Source of the DNA: Agapetus fuscipes
Taxonomy: Eukaryota > Arthropoda > Insecta > Trichoptera > Glossosomatidae
Length of the DNA stretch: 64,000 nucleotides
Direction: 5' to 3'
NCBI GenBank assembly: GCA_951799405.1
Contig: OX637344.1
Span: 9,610,001-9,674,000, forward strand
Each line of letters begins with the position of its first letter. Position 1 is the stretch's first letter. Positions 52,690-63,870 of the stretch are shown here, piece after piece. The translations under genes and the position numbers were made by a program. The notes under the pieces were generated by a model that saw only the letters and a program-made list of their open reading frames with translations, was not told where the DNA came from and searched no databases.

Positions 52690-55025
52690 GTTGTATAACT
52701 GTCATTATTTAAGACTCTTACATTCAATAATTAAAGGAAATTCCTTCTTTTCTTAATTTAAGCAACTGCTTAAAGTGTTTTTTCGAAGAATCAAAAAGTT
52801 TAATGATATATTTGATGGGTAGCCGAGAGCCCTGTTCACTTAGGGGCAGGGAAGGGGGGAGGGATAGAATGGGGGCATCAAAGTAAAGTAAAGGCAATAT
52901 CGTTTCGGGCTCTGGGGGGTGTTTTGAAATTCGATTTCGGCGCTGGGACCAAGCACGATGGGGTGGACAAATGGCGGTCACCCCCGGAGAGGTGGGGGGT
53001 GGGTTCAATGCGGGTGGGGTTTGGGGGGCGTAGAGATGTACCTACTGAGGTATTTGGAAATATTGATTCGGACACTTTGAAGTCGTGAAAGAATGGGATG
53101 AACGGATGGAATGTGAAGATGAATAGGTATGTATAGAAAACTGATGGTTATATGGGCTAGATGTTAAGTCAACTAAGAAAAGAGGAAACAGTATTTGTTT
53201 GTACTTACCGTAGTTTTAAACATTACACTGTTTTCCAACTAAACTTCTATTTTATGAGAAAGCACTTAAAATGCGGAACTCTTATTTTTTTTTATTTTCT
53301 ATGTTTTATACTTAGCACATTAACGCGAAAAGCAGGTAAACTTTCCGATAACTTGCAACAAAAAAAAAACTTCTCGTTAGATAAGTTTAAGTCAAGACCA
53401 AGTTTACTGTCAGACTGTTAAATGAGGAAAAATAAACCTTTTCAGGAACTGTAACTGTTAATACCGTTTTTAAAACACTTCGTGACTAATGTTTTTAAAG
53501 TTTGAAAAATACAGACTTCACTTTATCGTTGTTATACTAAGCCGGTTTTAAGTCACTTTTCAATACAAAAACACATTTAAACCTGATTTTTTGTTTCAAA
53601 AACCTACTGAATAAGACAGAGAATGTTTCTACTTTGAGATAACAAACACAACTAATTGCATTTGAAATTGGAAACATTTAAAGTAACCGTTTTTCTGATT
53701 GAAGCCGCCCTGGGGTAGGATTTCAGCTTTCCTGAAGACAGCACCCCAAGTATACAACTTTGCGTTTAAACTCAACCATACTACTTCATAAAAAAAGTAT
53801 AGATACTAAAAAAGCGTACGTAGCGAACGTTTTAGTTAACTTATATTTTTAGTGAATTGCTATGGTTGAGTTAGAACGTAAATAAGAATAAAGATGATTT
53901 CTTGCATTGAATTCTAAGTTTTGTTGCACAAAAAGAAGAATGCTCGGGTACCTGGCAGTTGTAGTGTTTAGGAGAAAAAATGTTATGATCTGATTAGAGG
54001 GCAATGGGAGCGTTTATATTATTTTGTATTGTTGATGGTTATTTTAAGGGAAGAATGGATATAGGGTTTGTTTGGGGGAGGCAGGGCCGTATTTCAATGA
54101 TTTTAATTGAAATTTTACAAAGCTAGATTTTTATTTTTTATGTTTCTAAATCTTTGTAGAAGAAGACTCTGAAAAATGTATTCAAACCTGGTTGATGAAA
54201 AATCGATTCAAAATCTTTGCAAAAGAAGAAATCTGATTTTGTTTTAATCTGCTTAGCAAGAAAGTCTCCTGTAAACTCTGACTGAGATGCCGGTGAAACA
54301 GCTCAATTTCTCTCATCAATGGTTTGTATAATGTATATGCATCATTATTTTTCTTACTTTACAAAAGTGATATTAGAAAATAGAAAAAAACTTCTTTTTG
54401 AGGAATTCAAAATAAACAGAAAACAAGTACATAAGAGTATGGCAGTAATTATGATTTATATTACATTAAAAAGAGTCGATTTGCTTAACGTTTCGCTGGA
54501 GTCATATCCAAAGATTTTTTCGATGCTAGTGAAGCAAGAAAAAATGAGTGCAAATACAGTCAGTCGTTACTCATTTTTAGCAGCGGCTTGAAAAATACTA
54601 TTTTATTTATGGAAATTATGGTTCTGTTACCCATGAGTGGATGACGTTGCTATGACATTGGTACCGTCTAAAAGGATAGAATGTACAAGTAAAAAGCATT
54701 TTTTTCAGAATAGCTTAAAATTTATAACAACTCCAATACGTTCCTGTTGTTACCAAAACCATGTAAGTCTAATAGGCAGTTGAAATGAAATCCTCAAGAC
54801 GGATGTACAGAGCAGGGGTGGTAGGTATTTGTTTTTGTTGGCTGTTACTGTGCCGTACATTCCACTGAGAGGGGTTGTAAAAATTTAGTTGCACAATGGA
54901 GAACCAGCCGACTGAAAAATATTGAAATTGTATTTCATTTTTTTTATGAAGGTCAGGGTGAAAAAATAATATCAGACCATACAACTCTGCAGGGTGAATA
55001 TTGAAATGGTTAGTTTAAATAAGGT
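52690..55025. other. Largest stretch without assigned repeats
   Basis: A G-rich patch with CGGCGCTGGGACC and GGAGAGGTGGGGGG words is at 52905-53035. 53740-53780 (ACCCCAAGTATACAAC) resembles 36960-36995. A+T-rich frames up to 90 codons (for example at 54319) have no recognised motif or splice sites. Confidence 0.4.
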
Positions 55026-55028
55026 ACT

Positions 55029-55108
55029 GTGGGTCGATAGCTCTGATGGTAAAATGTTTCTATTCAAAGTAAAAGGTCTAGGGTTTAATCATAACCAAGA
55101 GGGCCATT
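55029..55108 (+). repeat. SINE-A head, very old
   Basis: GGGTCGATAGCTCTGATGG and GGGTTTAATCATAACC keep the A and B boxes loosely. Confidence 0.6.
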
Positions 55109-55160
55109 TTTTCGTTACTTTCTTTAGTTTAGGTTTCAAAAATTTAAGTCATACAATTTC

Positions 55161-55349
55161 ATTTTTTTTTTTTTTTTTTTTTTAAAAAACGTAGTTTTAT
55201 TTTCACAATAATTAATTTTATTTGCCTCGAGTACTTTCAACCTTCAAGTTTCAGGTCATTTTCAAGAGTGATGTATAAGGGTCGAAAGTACTCGAGGCAA
55301 AAAAAAAATATTGTGAAAATAAGACTACGTTTTTAAAAAAAAAAAAAAA
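55161..55349. mobile_element. Foldback MITE ending in poly-T/poly-A
   Basis: TTTTTTAAAAAACGTAGT, TTATTTTCACAATA and TTTGCCTCGAGTACTTTC appear on the left and their complements on the right in reverse order. The loop is about 40 bp. One arm resembles 10665-10740. Confidence 0.85.
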
Positions 55350-55587
55350 ATTAAAAATGAATTTTCACTGTGTGAATACACAAACCCTAAAAAGTTTCAT
55401 AAACTTGATATTATGTTTTGTTGCTGAGGATGATCTAAGGGTTGAAAACGTTAGTAATTTTATTTAAGTAATAAAAAATATTGAAAATAAGACAGTGCTG
55501 TAATTATTCAGTGTTATCTTATAAAAAAGTTATTTATTTATTTAATGCTAGTGACATTTTCCTTAAAGGCATACAAACGAGAATCTG

Positions 55588-55725
55588 CTCTTTCGGGAAC
55601 AAGGAAACTCCACTTTACGTGAAATGGTTGTGGCAAGGCAGGTCTTTTATCTGTGAAAATAAATAGGTACTATTCGCCACATACCTACTGCCCCTTCGAG
55701 GACAGAAATTGCATGCCATGTGTGC
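55588..55725 (+). repeat. SINE-A variant, 3' part
   Basis: It has TTTCGGGAACAAGGAAACTCC, CACTTTACGTGAAATGGTTG and GCCCCTTCGAGGACAG. The CACTTTACGTGAAATGG hairpin variant is shared with 55830-56070. Confidence 0.75.
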
Positions 55726-55827
55726 CTATTAACTAAATACATTGCTTTGCGTATCTAGAATACTTTTATTTGATTAAACATCAACATGTAATTTTCTCTT
55801 TACACAAATGAATTAATCAATGGGTTT

Positions 55828-56070
55828 CATTTGGAAGGGTGAATGCTTCCATAGGTTAGAGGACTAGGGTTCGATCCCCACCAAGAATTTCCGTAACGGA
55901 ATAGAATCGACAAATTTAAAACAGCCTTATTAGAAATGAGAATAAGCTTTCTCGGAAACAGGAAAACCCTCTCTTTACGTGAAATGGTTGGGGAAGGCAG
56001 GCAGGCTCTTAACTGTGAAAATACATAGGTTCCACTCGTAACATACTGCCTCTTCGAGTGTATTACCTCG
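55828..56070 (+). repeat. SINE-A variant, nearly complete
   Basis: It has a decayed A box, a good B box (GGGTTCGATCCCCACC), then CTTTACGTGAAATGGTTGG and CTGCCTCTTCGAGTG. Confidence 0.75.
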
Positions 56071-56332
56071 AGTATAAAATATTGCGTGAACTCCCTTCTA
56101 TCATGTAAAAGTATATAGAAAAAATGCATGAAAAGTTAATCACTCACACAGGAGCGCTGTTATGTGTTCCATACACTTTTCTATTTACGCGATCGAGGGG
56201 AATTCACGCATTGTTATTACTCGGAGTACAAATCTGTCAGAGGTTGTGATTGGAGTGCTCGGCTGACAATGGCGCCAAACCTACTTTCTTTACATCTGCT
56301 TTGGGTACATATAGTTATAATGTGAACCTATG

Positions 56333-56612
56333 TATCGTCCCCTTAGTGCTTGTTTGTCTCATGTCCATCAGAGGTAATTTCACACGAGCAATTTTTGTAC
56401 GTGTACTGAACCAATGATGAAAACTGGAAAGTGATTTCAAAAATAGAAATCACCAACTCGTCATCATCATCATCATCATCACACAATCGTGTTTTATACT
56501 TTTTTCTCAGCTCAGATTGTGTAGAGTTTGACTCTTAAGACTATTTAATTGAAAAGTCATTTTTGTTTCAAATGGTAGATACCTACGCCAAACAAGCACT
56601 GAGGGGGACGGT
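56333..56612. mobile_element. H MITE, complete copy
   Basis: The ends are TCCCCTTAGTGCTTGTTTG and the inverted CCAAACAAGCACTGAGGGGGA. Inside are an (ATC)n run at 56463-56480 and AGCTCAGATTGTGTAGAG. Confidence 0.88.
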
Positions 56613-56763
56613 ATGTGTAAAACATTGCATAAAATTCCTCTCGATGGTGTACTTGAATAAAAATAAGTTTTAAAACTAAATCACTCCCTAGGGGTGGCCC
56701 GACTAGATACCTAAAATCTAGTACCATGGACCTACTAAAAATAACCAAGTACCTACAATATAA

Positions 56764-57090
56764 ACGCAACGCAACTATGCTACACATATAGTGTAACACC
56801 TTGTCGCATTCTCCCTGAAGTAGTCGCAATTGGCGAGTGGGACCTATTTATTTTTACAGGTAAGGGGGCCGGTTTTACGCCAACCACTTCAGTTGAAGTG
56901 AGCTTTTCCCGGCTCCAGAGGGGGCTGGTACTCATTTCTTGTAAAGGTTGAGTAAACCATGCCGGTATTTTATGTTGGGTTTGAAATATACACCGAAACG
57001 GGAAATCATTTCTGACACCCTCGGTGGGATTCGTATCCGAGCTCTCGGCATGCAATGCAAGCACTCTACCCACTGAGCTATCGACCGGAC
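56764..57090 (-). repeat. SINE-A, full-length, no T tail
   Basis: The minus strand runs from GTCCGGTCGATAGCTCAGTG and GGATACGAATCCCACC to TAGTTGCGTTGCG. A duplicated GTTGCG stands where the T run is in other copies. Confidence 0.96.
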
Positions 57091-57347
57091 TGACTAGTGT
57101 TGCATATTCTGTACATAATTATATTTACGCGATCGAGGGGAGTTTACGCGATGGTGTATACTCGGGATAGTTGTAAGTATATAAAGCTGTCTCTATTTAC
57201 GTCTAGAGGCCTGTAAAAGTAAAGCAGTAGAATAAATGTTGAAGTGAAAGTGAATAAGCCGAAGAAAGTAAAAAAGTATTGTGAAAATAGACTCAGCACC
57301 CAAAATTGACTTACACACGAAAAATTGAGACGTCACTTGGCTGGGTT

Positions 57348-57601
57348 CTAATCTAATATAAGTTGCAAAGATATATAACATTGGGGTTTCACATTACCTA
57401 CATGCATTCTCACAAGCAGATACGTATAAGTTCGCGCTTGAGCATGCCGCATGTGAACCTATAGCATAAAAACCAAATCTCAAATGGACATACACCCTGC
57501 AACTCCTGCCAACCTTCCCTAAAACAGGATAGACATTGGCAAAGTGAACCATTTTCTACCGCATGTGTGTCAGCCGCAGTCCAACCTATAAGTCAAGGAA
57601 T
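57348..57601 (-). repeat. C repeat, full-length, joined to LINE-D2
   Basis: The minus strand starts ATTCCTTGACTTATAGGTTGG and ends TTTGCAACTTATATTAGATT. The D2 frame ends about 105 bp upstream on the same strand. Confidence 0.95.
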
Positions 57602-57705
57602 ATACACAGCAAATAACATTTTAGACAGAAACAAATGGATAAACATTAAAATCAAATACAAAATTCTAATTTCCAAAATTTTGGAAAACTTGAGAAACCT
57701 TAGCC

Positions 57706-58055
57706 CTAGCCGCCAGCATTACAGATCAACCGCCATTTCTTTATGTCCTTACATACTTCTTTCATTTCATCCAGAGTCATAACCTTATTCATAAAAGCTC
57801 TCCTTTTATTATGCCTCTGGAGTCTGGATATTCCATTCATTCGCAATTTCGGAAATTTGGTCCATCCATACCTTTTTCGGTCTTCCTCTACCACGACATC
57901 CATATATTCTTGCAACATATACTTTCTTCGTCAGTCATTCCTCATTCATTCTCTCCATATGTCCGAACCATTCTAACAAACTTCTTTTAATCTTCACTAT
58001 CACACTTTATCTTGCACCACATTCTTCTCTTATAAAATCATTGCTTCCACAATTG
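57706..58055 (-). mobile_element. LINE-D2 C-terminal remnant
   Basis: The minus frames read MLQEYMDVVVEEDRKRYGWT (shifted), KRRAFMNKVMTLDEMKEVC and KKWRLICNAGG, closely matching 26933-27425. Frameshifts and truncation make it dead. Confidence 0.9.
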
Positions 58056-58059
58056 GTTG

Positions 58060-58575
58060 CTAAGCAAAACAATTATTTTGTTATTAGTTGCAAAGAATAC
58101 GGTAAGCTAAGCTGAAATACAGTAAGGTAGTCCAAGTGTGACGTTTGCCCGCCGAGAAAAATTCTGAATTGAAATTTGCGCCGGGTCTATGCTACCCCTT
58201 CAACTCGTATATGGGCAGATTATTCTTTTTTCAGTGCCACTTCTTGCGAAGTTGGCGATTTTTCATGACTATTTTTACAGTAGATCATTGATTCCACACT
58301 TGGGATTTGGGTATTTTTTTGGCGAGTGGCAACGCAAGGTTGGGAAACACTGCTTAAATGTTACGGCTCGAAACAGGGATTTGGTGCTTATATTAAGCCA
58401 TTGTCGCAGGTTTTTCAGCCACGATATCTTTCGACGTCCCTTATATGCAGATTAGTGGCGTTTTTTAAAATATATATCCGCTAATAAGCACGCATTTAAT
58501 ATGAATCTTTAATGTTAATTTACCTTTGTAAATAACATTACAGATCCTAGTGGTTTCTTACCCATTGATAAGTTC
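58060..58575. other. Unassigned, with a low-copy motif
   Basis: GTGTGACGTTTGCCCGCCGAG at 58136 matches 10890. A C tail scrap lies at 58487-58530. No gene. Confidence 0.35.
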
Positions 58576-58582
58576 TGGGGTG

Positions 58583-58763
58583 GAAGTTTCCACGGCCGTT
58601 GGTAGATCTTACCGTACCTAATTGACGATAGGACGGAATAAAACATTGCGATGCCTGAACAGCTGATCGTTGTTCCATTTAAGTGGATCAGCTGCTGATA
58701 CGCCACCATGTTTTATTCCATAAATAGATACGGTAAGATCTATCAACGGTCGCGAGACTTCCC
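58583..58763. mobile_element. L hairpin MITE, complete copy
   Basis: GAAGTTTCCACGGCCGTTGG and GTAGATCTTACCGTA return inverted as TACGGTAAGATCTA and CAACGGTCGCGAGACTTC. Inner arms GGAATAAAACATTG and GAACAGCTGATC also pair. It is related to 26457 and 31752. Confidence 0.85.
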
Positions 58764-58769
58764 ATCCAG

Positions 58770-59345
58770 AAGCGCTATTCTGCTAATTTTTTTACACTTT
58801 GGATATCAATACAAGTTGGAGCTTGCTAGCGCTTGCGAAAGAACTCCATAGATAAAAAAAATCACAGCACACCTTATTTTTCATCGCCTTAAGGTCGTAA
58901 GGAACTTAGCAGAATAGCACTTCTGGACAAAATTCTAAATATCCAGTTTGCATACTTCGCCTTTCGCATTTTAACCACCTTCGTTATAATGCGAGAGGCT
59001 TCTCTAGCTGCCAGTAGGCGGGTTCACATGTACAATAACCTCCATCCAGCGGCAGTGGAGAGTAGGCAGTCGAGTCGGCTCGCCAGTGGAGGGCGCCCTC
59101 GTGAATCAGGAGAGTTCTTCTTTTGTCCCCGACTGTCACTCAACTCCGGTGAGAGGGACGAGTCGAGAGCCACTCACTCATATAACTGTATGTGTGTGTA
59201 ACATCCTTGCATTACATTAGTTATACAGAGTTTGTTGTAGGTACAATCAAATGTCACTTTTTTCGTATTTTTCTTTTCATTACACTTTTATCGAATATCA
59301 GTTCGTTTCAGAAGATATGATGCGTTTTTAAATTTACCGGGTCAC
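58770..59345. other. Unassigned, G+C-rich in part
   Basis: The segment 58980-59200 is G+C-rich with a 70-codon plus frame. No motif or splice site is recognised. Confidence 0.35.
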
Positions 59346-59351
59346 CTGGAA

Positions 59352-59693
59352 TCTGGATGATAGCTAAGATCGTAGAATGCTTGCAATCGATGCCGAGAGC
59401 TAGGTTTCGATCCCCACCGAAGGGATCATAAATCATAAATAATTTCCCGTTTCGGTGTTTATTTCAAAACGCACAATAAAATGCTGATAAGGTTTATACT
59501 GCCTCCACAAGAAATAAGAACTAGCCCCCTTAGCAGCTGGGAAACCTTTACTTCGACTGAAGTTGTTGGCGTAAGGTCAGCCCCCTTACTTGGGAAGATA
59601 AATAGGTTTCACATGCCACGTGCGACCTCTCCAACGATCTCGACAACGCGGTAAAATATTGCACTTTTTCAGCAGGTTTGTTGCGTTGTGTGT
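59352..59693 (+). repeat. SINE-A, full-length, diverged
   Basis: It has CTGGATGATAGCTAAGATCG, GGTTTCGATCCCCACC, then all internal blocks in order to TTTGTTGCG. It carries a small tandem duplication (AATCATA) at about 59430. Confidence 0.9.
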
Positions 59694-59795
59694 TTTTTGG
59701 GTCATTTCTCGTTTTTACCGCACTCATTCATAAATCAGTCATTACGGACCATGGCATTCACAGTCTTTTAAAGAACAGACTCTTAATAATAAAAA

Positions 59796-60078
59796 TAATT
59801 TTGGTGTAATAATGGTGATTTATTTGGTGAGCACTGTTTTTTAATCACACCTGAAAAGCCCGCTCCAAGCTTGATCGTCGCTATAAAAAAAACAATTCTC
59901 AGGCAAGACCCAGTTGCCGCAAGGCTGGATGGACCTTTGGTACAGGTTATGAATTTTTCAACCCAGCGAAGAGCATATTTGAAAAAATAAATGGTAAGTT
60001 TTTTGTGCACTTCTTCTTTCTTTTACGTTCCTTCCATTTACGAGTCAGAAGCACTAACCAGTAGACTACGGACCGGTC
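59796..60078 (-). repeat. SINE-B, nearly full-length
   Basis: The minus strand begins GACCGGTCCGTAGTCTACTGG. The B box is damaged (replaced by an AAAGAAAGAAG-like stretch). It ends AAATAAATCACC then ATT. Confidence 0.92.
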
Positions 60079-60084
60079 AAAGGT

Positions 60085-60360
60085 AAACAACACCACAGCT
60101 ACATGATATAAAAGTATCAGGGCATCATAACACCCTAGGGGGTGTGGGTTTACAAGTAAGCCGATGTAATCCCCGGCAGTTGTATGGGATGGGAGCCCCA
60201 CACACATACAGGGTCTTCCCCCGGGGGACGAGACATGGAGAGGCTGAAGCCGGGACGGGTGCTCCAAATTGAATGATCCACCGACAAAGCGACGCCAGAG
60301 GGTTGAATCTAAGCCCGTGGCAATCAGACTGACGGGGTTTTGGACTAATTGCATCACAGA
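60085..60360. other. Unassigned G+C-rich sequence
   Basis: A long minus frame runs across it (to 60357) but it continues into SINE-B and has no recognised domain. Confidence 0.35.
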
Positions 60361-60447
60361 TTTGCCATTGCAGACGTTTATAAATTGGTAACGTTTTTAT
60401 ACAGTGGAAAACTTCATACTGAACTATATTTAAGATATATTAATATT

Positions 60448-60705
60448 TTGTCTCTCTAGTGCTTGTTTGGCTTGTCCAGTATTTGATTCAAAGATGACCT
60501 TTGAATTAAATTGTCTAAAGATTCACATTCTACACAATCTGAGCTAAGAAAAAAATATGAAACACGATAATGTGAGTGTTGTTTGTAATATTTTCAAAAT
60601 CGATTTTCAGCATTCATAAGGCACATTAGTCCAGTGCACATACAAACATTGCTCACGTGAAATTACCTCTTTTGGAGATTAGACAAACAAGCACAAAGAT
60701 GACGA
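60448..60705. mobile_element. H MITE, complete copy, opposite orientation
   Basis: The ends are CTCTAGTGCTTGTTTGGCTTG and the inverted TTAGACAAACAAGCAC. The interior has CTACACAATCTGAGCTAAG, the complement of the word in the other copies. Confidence 0.88.
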
Positions 60706-60721
60706 TTTAATACATACAGAC

Positions 60722-61040
60722 TAAGGACGTGCCAAAGAGCCTTGAAAGAGGATGCTGGGTATCAGCCTCAGATACAGGGTTTCAAATCAGGAGATCCGTA
60801 GAGGCACTGGGGTCACTGATGTCATACAGCGAGTGGCCTACTTAAAATGATGCTGGGCAGGTCACGTCGCAAGGCAAGACATGACAGGTGGCTGAAAAGA
60901 ATCGTCCAGTGGCGACCCAGGATATCGCGGGGAGATCTAAACTGAGGTGGCTGGACGTCATCAAGGGAACTGAAGTCAGAGGATGGCTGAACACAGCAGC
61001 GAATTGACAGAAATGGAGAGGATTGGAGGAGGCTCATTGT
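60722..61040 (+). mobile_element. LINE-D4 C-terminal remnant
   Basis: Across frames it reads RTNEVWRVTDVIQ, AGHVARQDMTGG and WLDVIKGTEVRGWLNTAAN, then MERIGGG. The AGH-AR block followed by DR-x-WRRL-type end is the conserved RTE-type order. It is frameshifted. Confidence 0.85.
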
Positions 61041-61044
61041 TCAT

Positions 61045-62150
61045 GCCGTTTCTGTTGGGAATACCTAAATTGTCAGTGGCCATATCTATAATTAAAAGAA
61101 AAATAAATTTAAAATAAGTTGTCACTGATTTCGTATTTTTTGGCCTGGTGTATCAATAAAAGAGCCAAGACGATATTTTTTTGTTCTTAGACGAGTTTTA
61201 TCTCCAAAACCCAATTATTTCCTTCAAAAACCTCGACACCCTTGTTCCGGATCGAACCATAGCCCTCTGGCATGGAACGCAAGCATTCTACTAACTGAGC
61301 ATACCCTGGCATGTATTGAGTGCACGCCCCTGGTACCTCCGATTGGCAGTGTCAACTATAAAGGTCTGCGCGGCCATGCTGGATTTGCCTTCACCTAGGG
61401 GAGATGGGAATTAATTGCAATGAAAGGTTTCTTCAGAGAAGGGCTGCGGCGCCCGCTGGGGGACGAGAAAACAGGGGTGGCCCCTCTGACACATAATGTA
61501 CCTACTATGTAGGAGCAAAGCCACACCGCGTCAACCTTGCCGGTCTTAAAAACGATCGCTTCACCCTTTAGGCTAGAATCATTTGGTTGGTTTATTGTAA
61601 AAAATACGGAAGAGGTTCTTGTAAAATTTTATCTCTTCATTTTCGTGTATTGTCAGGTTCCACTGACGTTGGCTATCGTATGAGAGAAAGCCTTTCGGTT
61701 CTGGAATGTTCTGAACACTTTCTGTACATCTCAGTCCCGTCCAATCAAAACAAAATGTCATCTCAGCAGGGATGAAATTTTAGTAGTGCCAACATTGCAA
61801 AGAGAATGTCTTGCATCTCGCACACTTGCCTGTTGATAATGTAGTTACACTCATCTTTGTTCTCTTTCTAACTAAGAAAGATTTATGTGGAGGTAGGTTG
61901 AACATACTTCAACGCAAATTTTCCTTTGCAAACAATTGAAAATATATTTTCCTAAATCTTGCACACTTGCCTGTTAACAATGTAGTCACACTCGGAGCAT
62001 CTTTGTTCTCTTTCTTATTATGGAAGTAGGTTGAAACGGATATAGCATCAAAAGTTTAAGGTTCTTTATATTATTAGTCAATGGACAGTCCATTGCAGCA
62101 CCCACTTTGACAACCTCTAGAGTCTAGCACATCGAATACATAGCTGGGTG
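61045..62150. other. Unassigned, with a SINE-A head scrap
   Basis: A minus-strand SINE-A head scrap (CTCAGTTAGTAGAATGCTTG) lies at 61235-61303. A direct repeat of about 50 bp (CTTGCACACTTGCCTGTTAA-type) recurs at 61810 and 61957. A minus frame at 61579-61761 has no clear splice sites. Confidence 0.4.
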
Positions 62151-62175
62151 GTAGCATTGGCGTGGGGTAGAAGTG

Positions 62176-62300
62176 GTCACGTGTCAGATGACGTCACTTT
62201 GTTTAGGGAGGAGCGCGTGCGCAGGGGAAGGCGCCGATATAAACAATACCGCCGCTAATGAAAACACCGGACTGAGTCTTTCATTCAGCACTTCCCTTCA
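62176..62300 (+). promoter_or_regulatory. Promoter-like cluster (E-box, CRE, NRF1-like, TATA)
   Basis: CACGTG at 62178, TGACGTCA at 62189, GCGCGTGCGCAG at 62213 and ATATAAA at 62237 lie within 70 bp, in the order usual for an animal promoter. A start-site-like region follows about 30-40 bp on (GACTGAGTCTTTCATTCAG). The plus strand downstream has no recognised coding exon within the window. The motifs are seen; the function is inferred. Confidence 0.35.
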
Positions 62301-62309
62301 CATGTCGAG

Positions 62310-62885
62310 TGTTGACACTCCAGTGTGCGAAATTCAATTGTTTTTCCCTTTTCTTTTTGTTCCTCTCCCCGCCAAAGGTTGGAAGCTATTTTTTTTTTCA
62401 CTTAACTAATGAAAATTGTAGATACTAATTATATGTACTTTATACATTTCATAATTGAAGAAACATGCACTTTGTAATCATTTATCTTTAAAGATAAAAA
62501 ATTAAAAACGTTTTTTTTTTACGGCGAGTATAGGTACTAAATTCACAAGAAGATACATGTAAATACACATCATTACATCATCACCTTACAGGTAAAACTG
62601 TATAAGTGCTCACTCACTGATTTGAGAAATCGTGGATAAAACATTTCATTGGGTGTAGCTGCTTACAGTAAGTGAGCAAATTATAAGGAAATACTCATGA
62701 CAAACTTCTAAATTACAGGATGTTCACACCTCTGTAGTGTATGCTTTAGTAGAAAATAGGAGGTGAAAATAGGTGGTTTCGTAGAAAATAGAAGGTGAAT
62801 TTATCTGAGAAACCCATGTTAGCTTAATATGTCACTTATTCAGTTTTACTTTTAATGTATCGATATGCTGTTTGTATTATCACAA
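62310..62885. other. Unassigned A+T-rich sequence and low-copy repeat
   Basis: 62650-62850 (minus) matches the repeat at 43015 and 45465, with an internal duplication of GTAGAAAATAGAAGGTGAA. Nothing else is recognised. Confidence 0.45.
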
Positions 62886-62889
62886 ATTA

Positions 62890-63022
62890 AAATCCAATCC
62901 TCAAAGGTACACAAACTCTGCACTGCTAACCGCCCTTCTCTGAAACAGGGGTGACATCGGTAAAGTGCTCTAATTTTTACAGTGTGGGTGTTCAGCCTCA
63001 TACCAACCTATCAGTAGAGGAT
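62890..63022 (-). repeat. C repeat, 5' half
   Basis: The minus strand covers CTGATAGGTTGGTATGAGG to TGAGGATTGGATTTTAATT. Confidence 0.85.
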
Positions 63023-63029
63023 AAAAATG

Positions 63030-63525
63030 TAAATGATTAAAAAAACATGTCTGAAAAAAGTATTTTGTTACATGCGAAAATATGAGAGAAGAAGAAGCCA
63101 GACTTTTGTTGCTGTTGAATAGGTATTTTTATTTATTTACTCAAGTTCCTACTTTTCTGAAATCCAACCCGGCCAATATATTATTTCATAGTCAAAAAAA
63201 GCTTGAAAAGGCTGCTCTCATTATGCGGCCCTTCTAATCCATTTGATTTGTATTATGGCAGGACATATTTTTTTCGATAGGCGTCCCAAAACATTTTGAA
63301 GTGACATTCCCAATTACCATTGTCCCCATTCAGGGAATCGGTCTCGGGACAAATCGGCCGCACGGCATCGCCTATTCAGCCCGACAATTGGATCATCCTC
63401 ATTGTGCCGAATCGTCTAAGATTTTTGAGTTATGTAGGAAAACCAAAGGCACCCCACTCCTACGGTGTGTACATTGTTCGCAGAAGAAATCCGTATTAAA
63501 AATAAGTATTCCTAAATAAGCAGTT
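63030..63525. other. Unassigned sequence with a 72-codon frame
   Basis: The plus frame at 63301-63519 (IQGIGLGTNRPHGIAYSARQ and CRKTKGTPLLRCVHCSQKK) is G+C-richer than its flanks but has no recognised family and no firm splice sites. I do not call it. Confidence 0.3.
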
Positions 63526-63528
63526 TGT

Positions 63529-63738
63529 TAACTTATATGTTGGTATGAGGCTTTCTATCCATTCTGTAAAAATGGTTTACCTTGCCTCTGTCATGCCTGT
63601 TTCAAAGAAGGTAGGCAAGAGTTCCAGGGCGCATGTTCATTTGAAATTTGGGCTTTCATGTTGTAAGTTCACATGCTGCATGCGTAAGCGTGCTTGTGGG
63701 AATACATTTAAATATATCTTTGCAACATTGATCTTAGA
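63529..63738 (+). repeat. C repeat, nearly complete
   Basis: It starts TTAACTTATATGTTGG, then GTATGAGGCTTTCTATCC, and ends ATCTTTGCAACATTGAT. Confidence 0.85.
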
Positions 63739-63743
63739 ATCTT

Positions 63744-63870
63744 CAGTCTTTTCTAAGCTCATCCATGCTTTTCTATCGGCTGCTGTGTTCAGCCATCCCT
63801 TCCCTTTAGTTCCCTTAATGTCGTCCAGCCCCCTCAATTGGGGTCGCCCTACTCCTCACTTAGACACCTA
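63744..63870 (-). mobile_element. LINE-D4 3' end
   Basis: A minus frame reads RGLDDIKGTKGKGWLNTAAD then RKAWMSLEKTED, matching the D4 C-terminus at 31913 and 60722. It is broken downstream. Confidence 0.8.

Noticed and set aside
63301..63519. 72-codon frame as an exon
   Set aside because: No firm splice sites and no recognised family. Kept only as an unassigned stretch.
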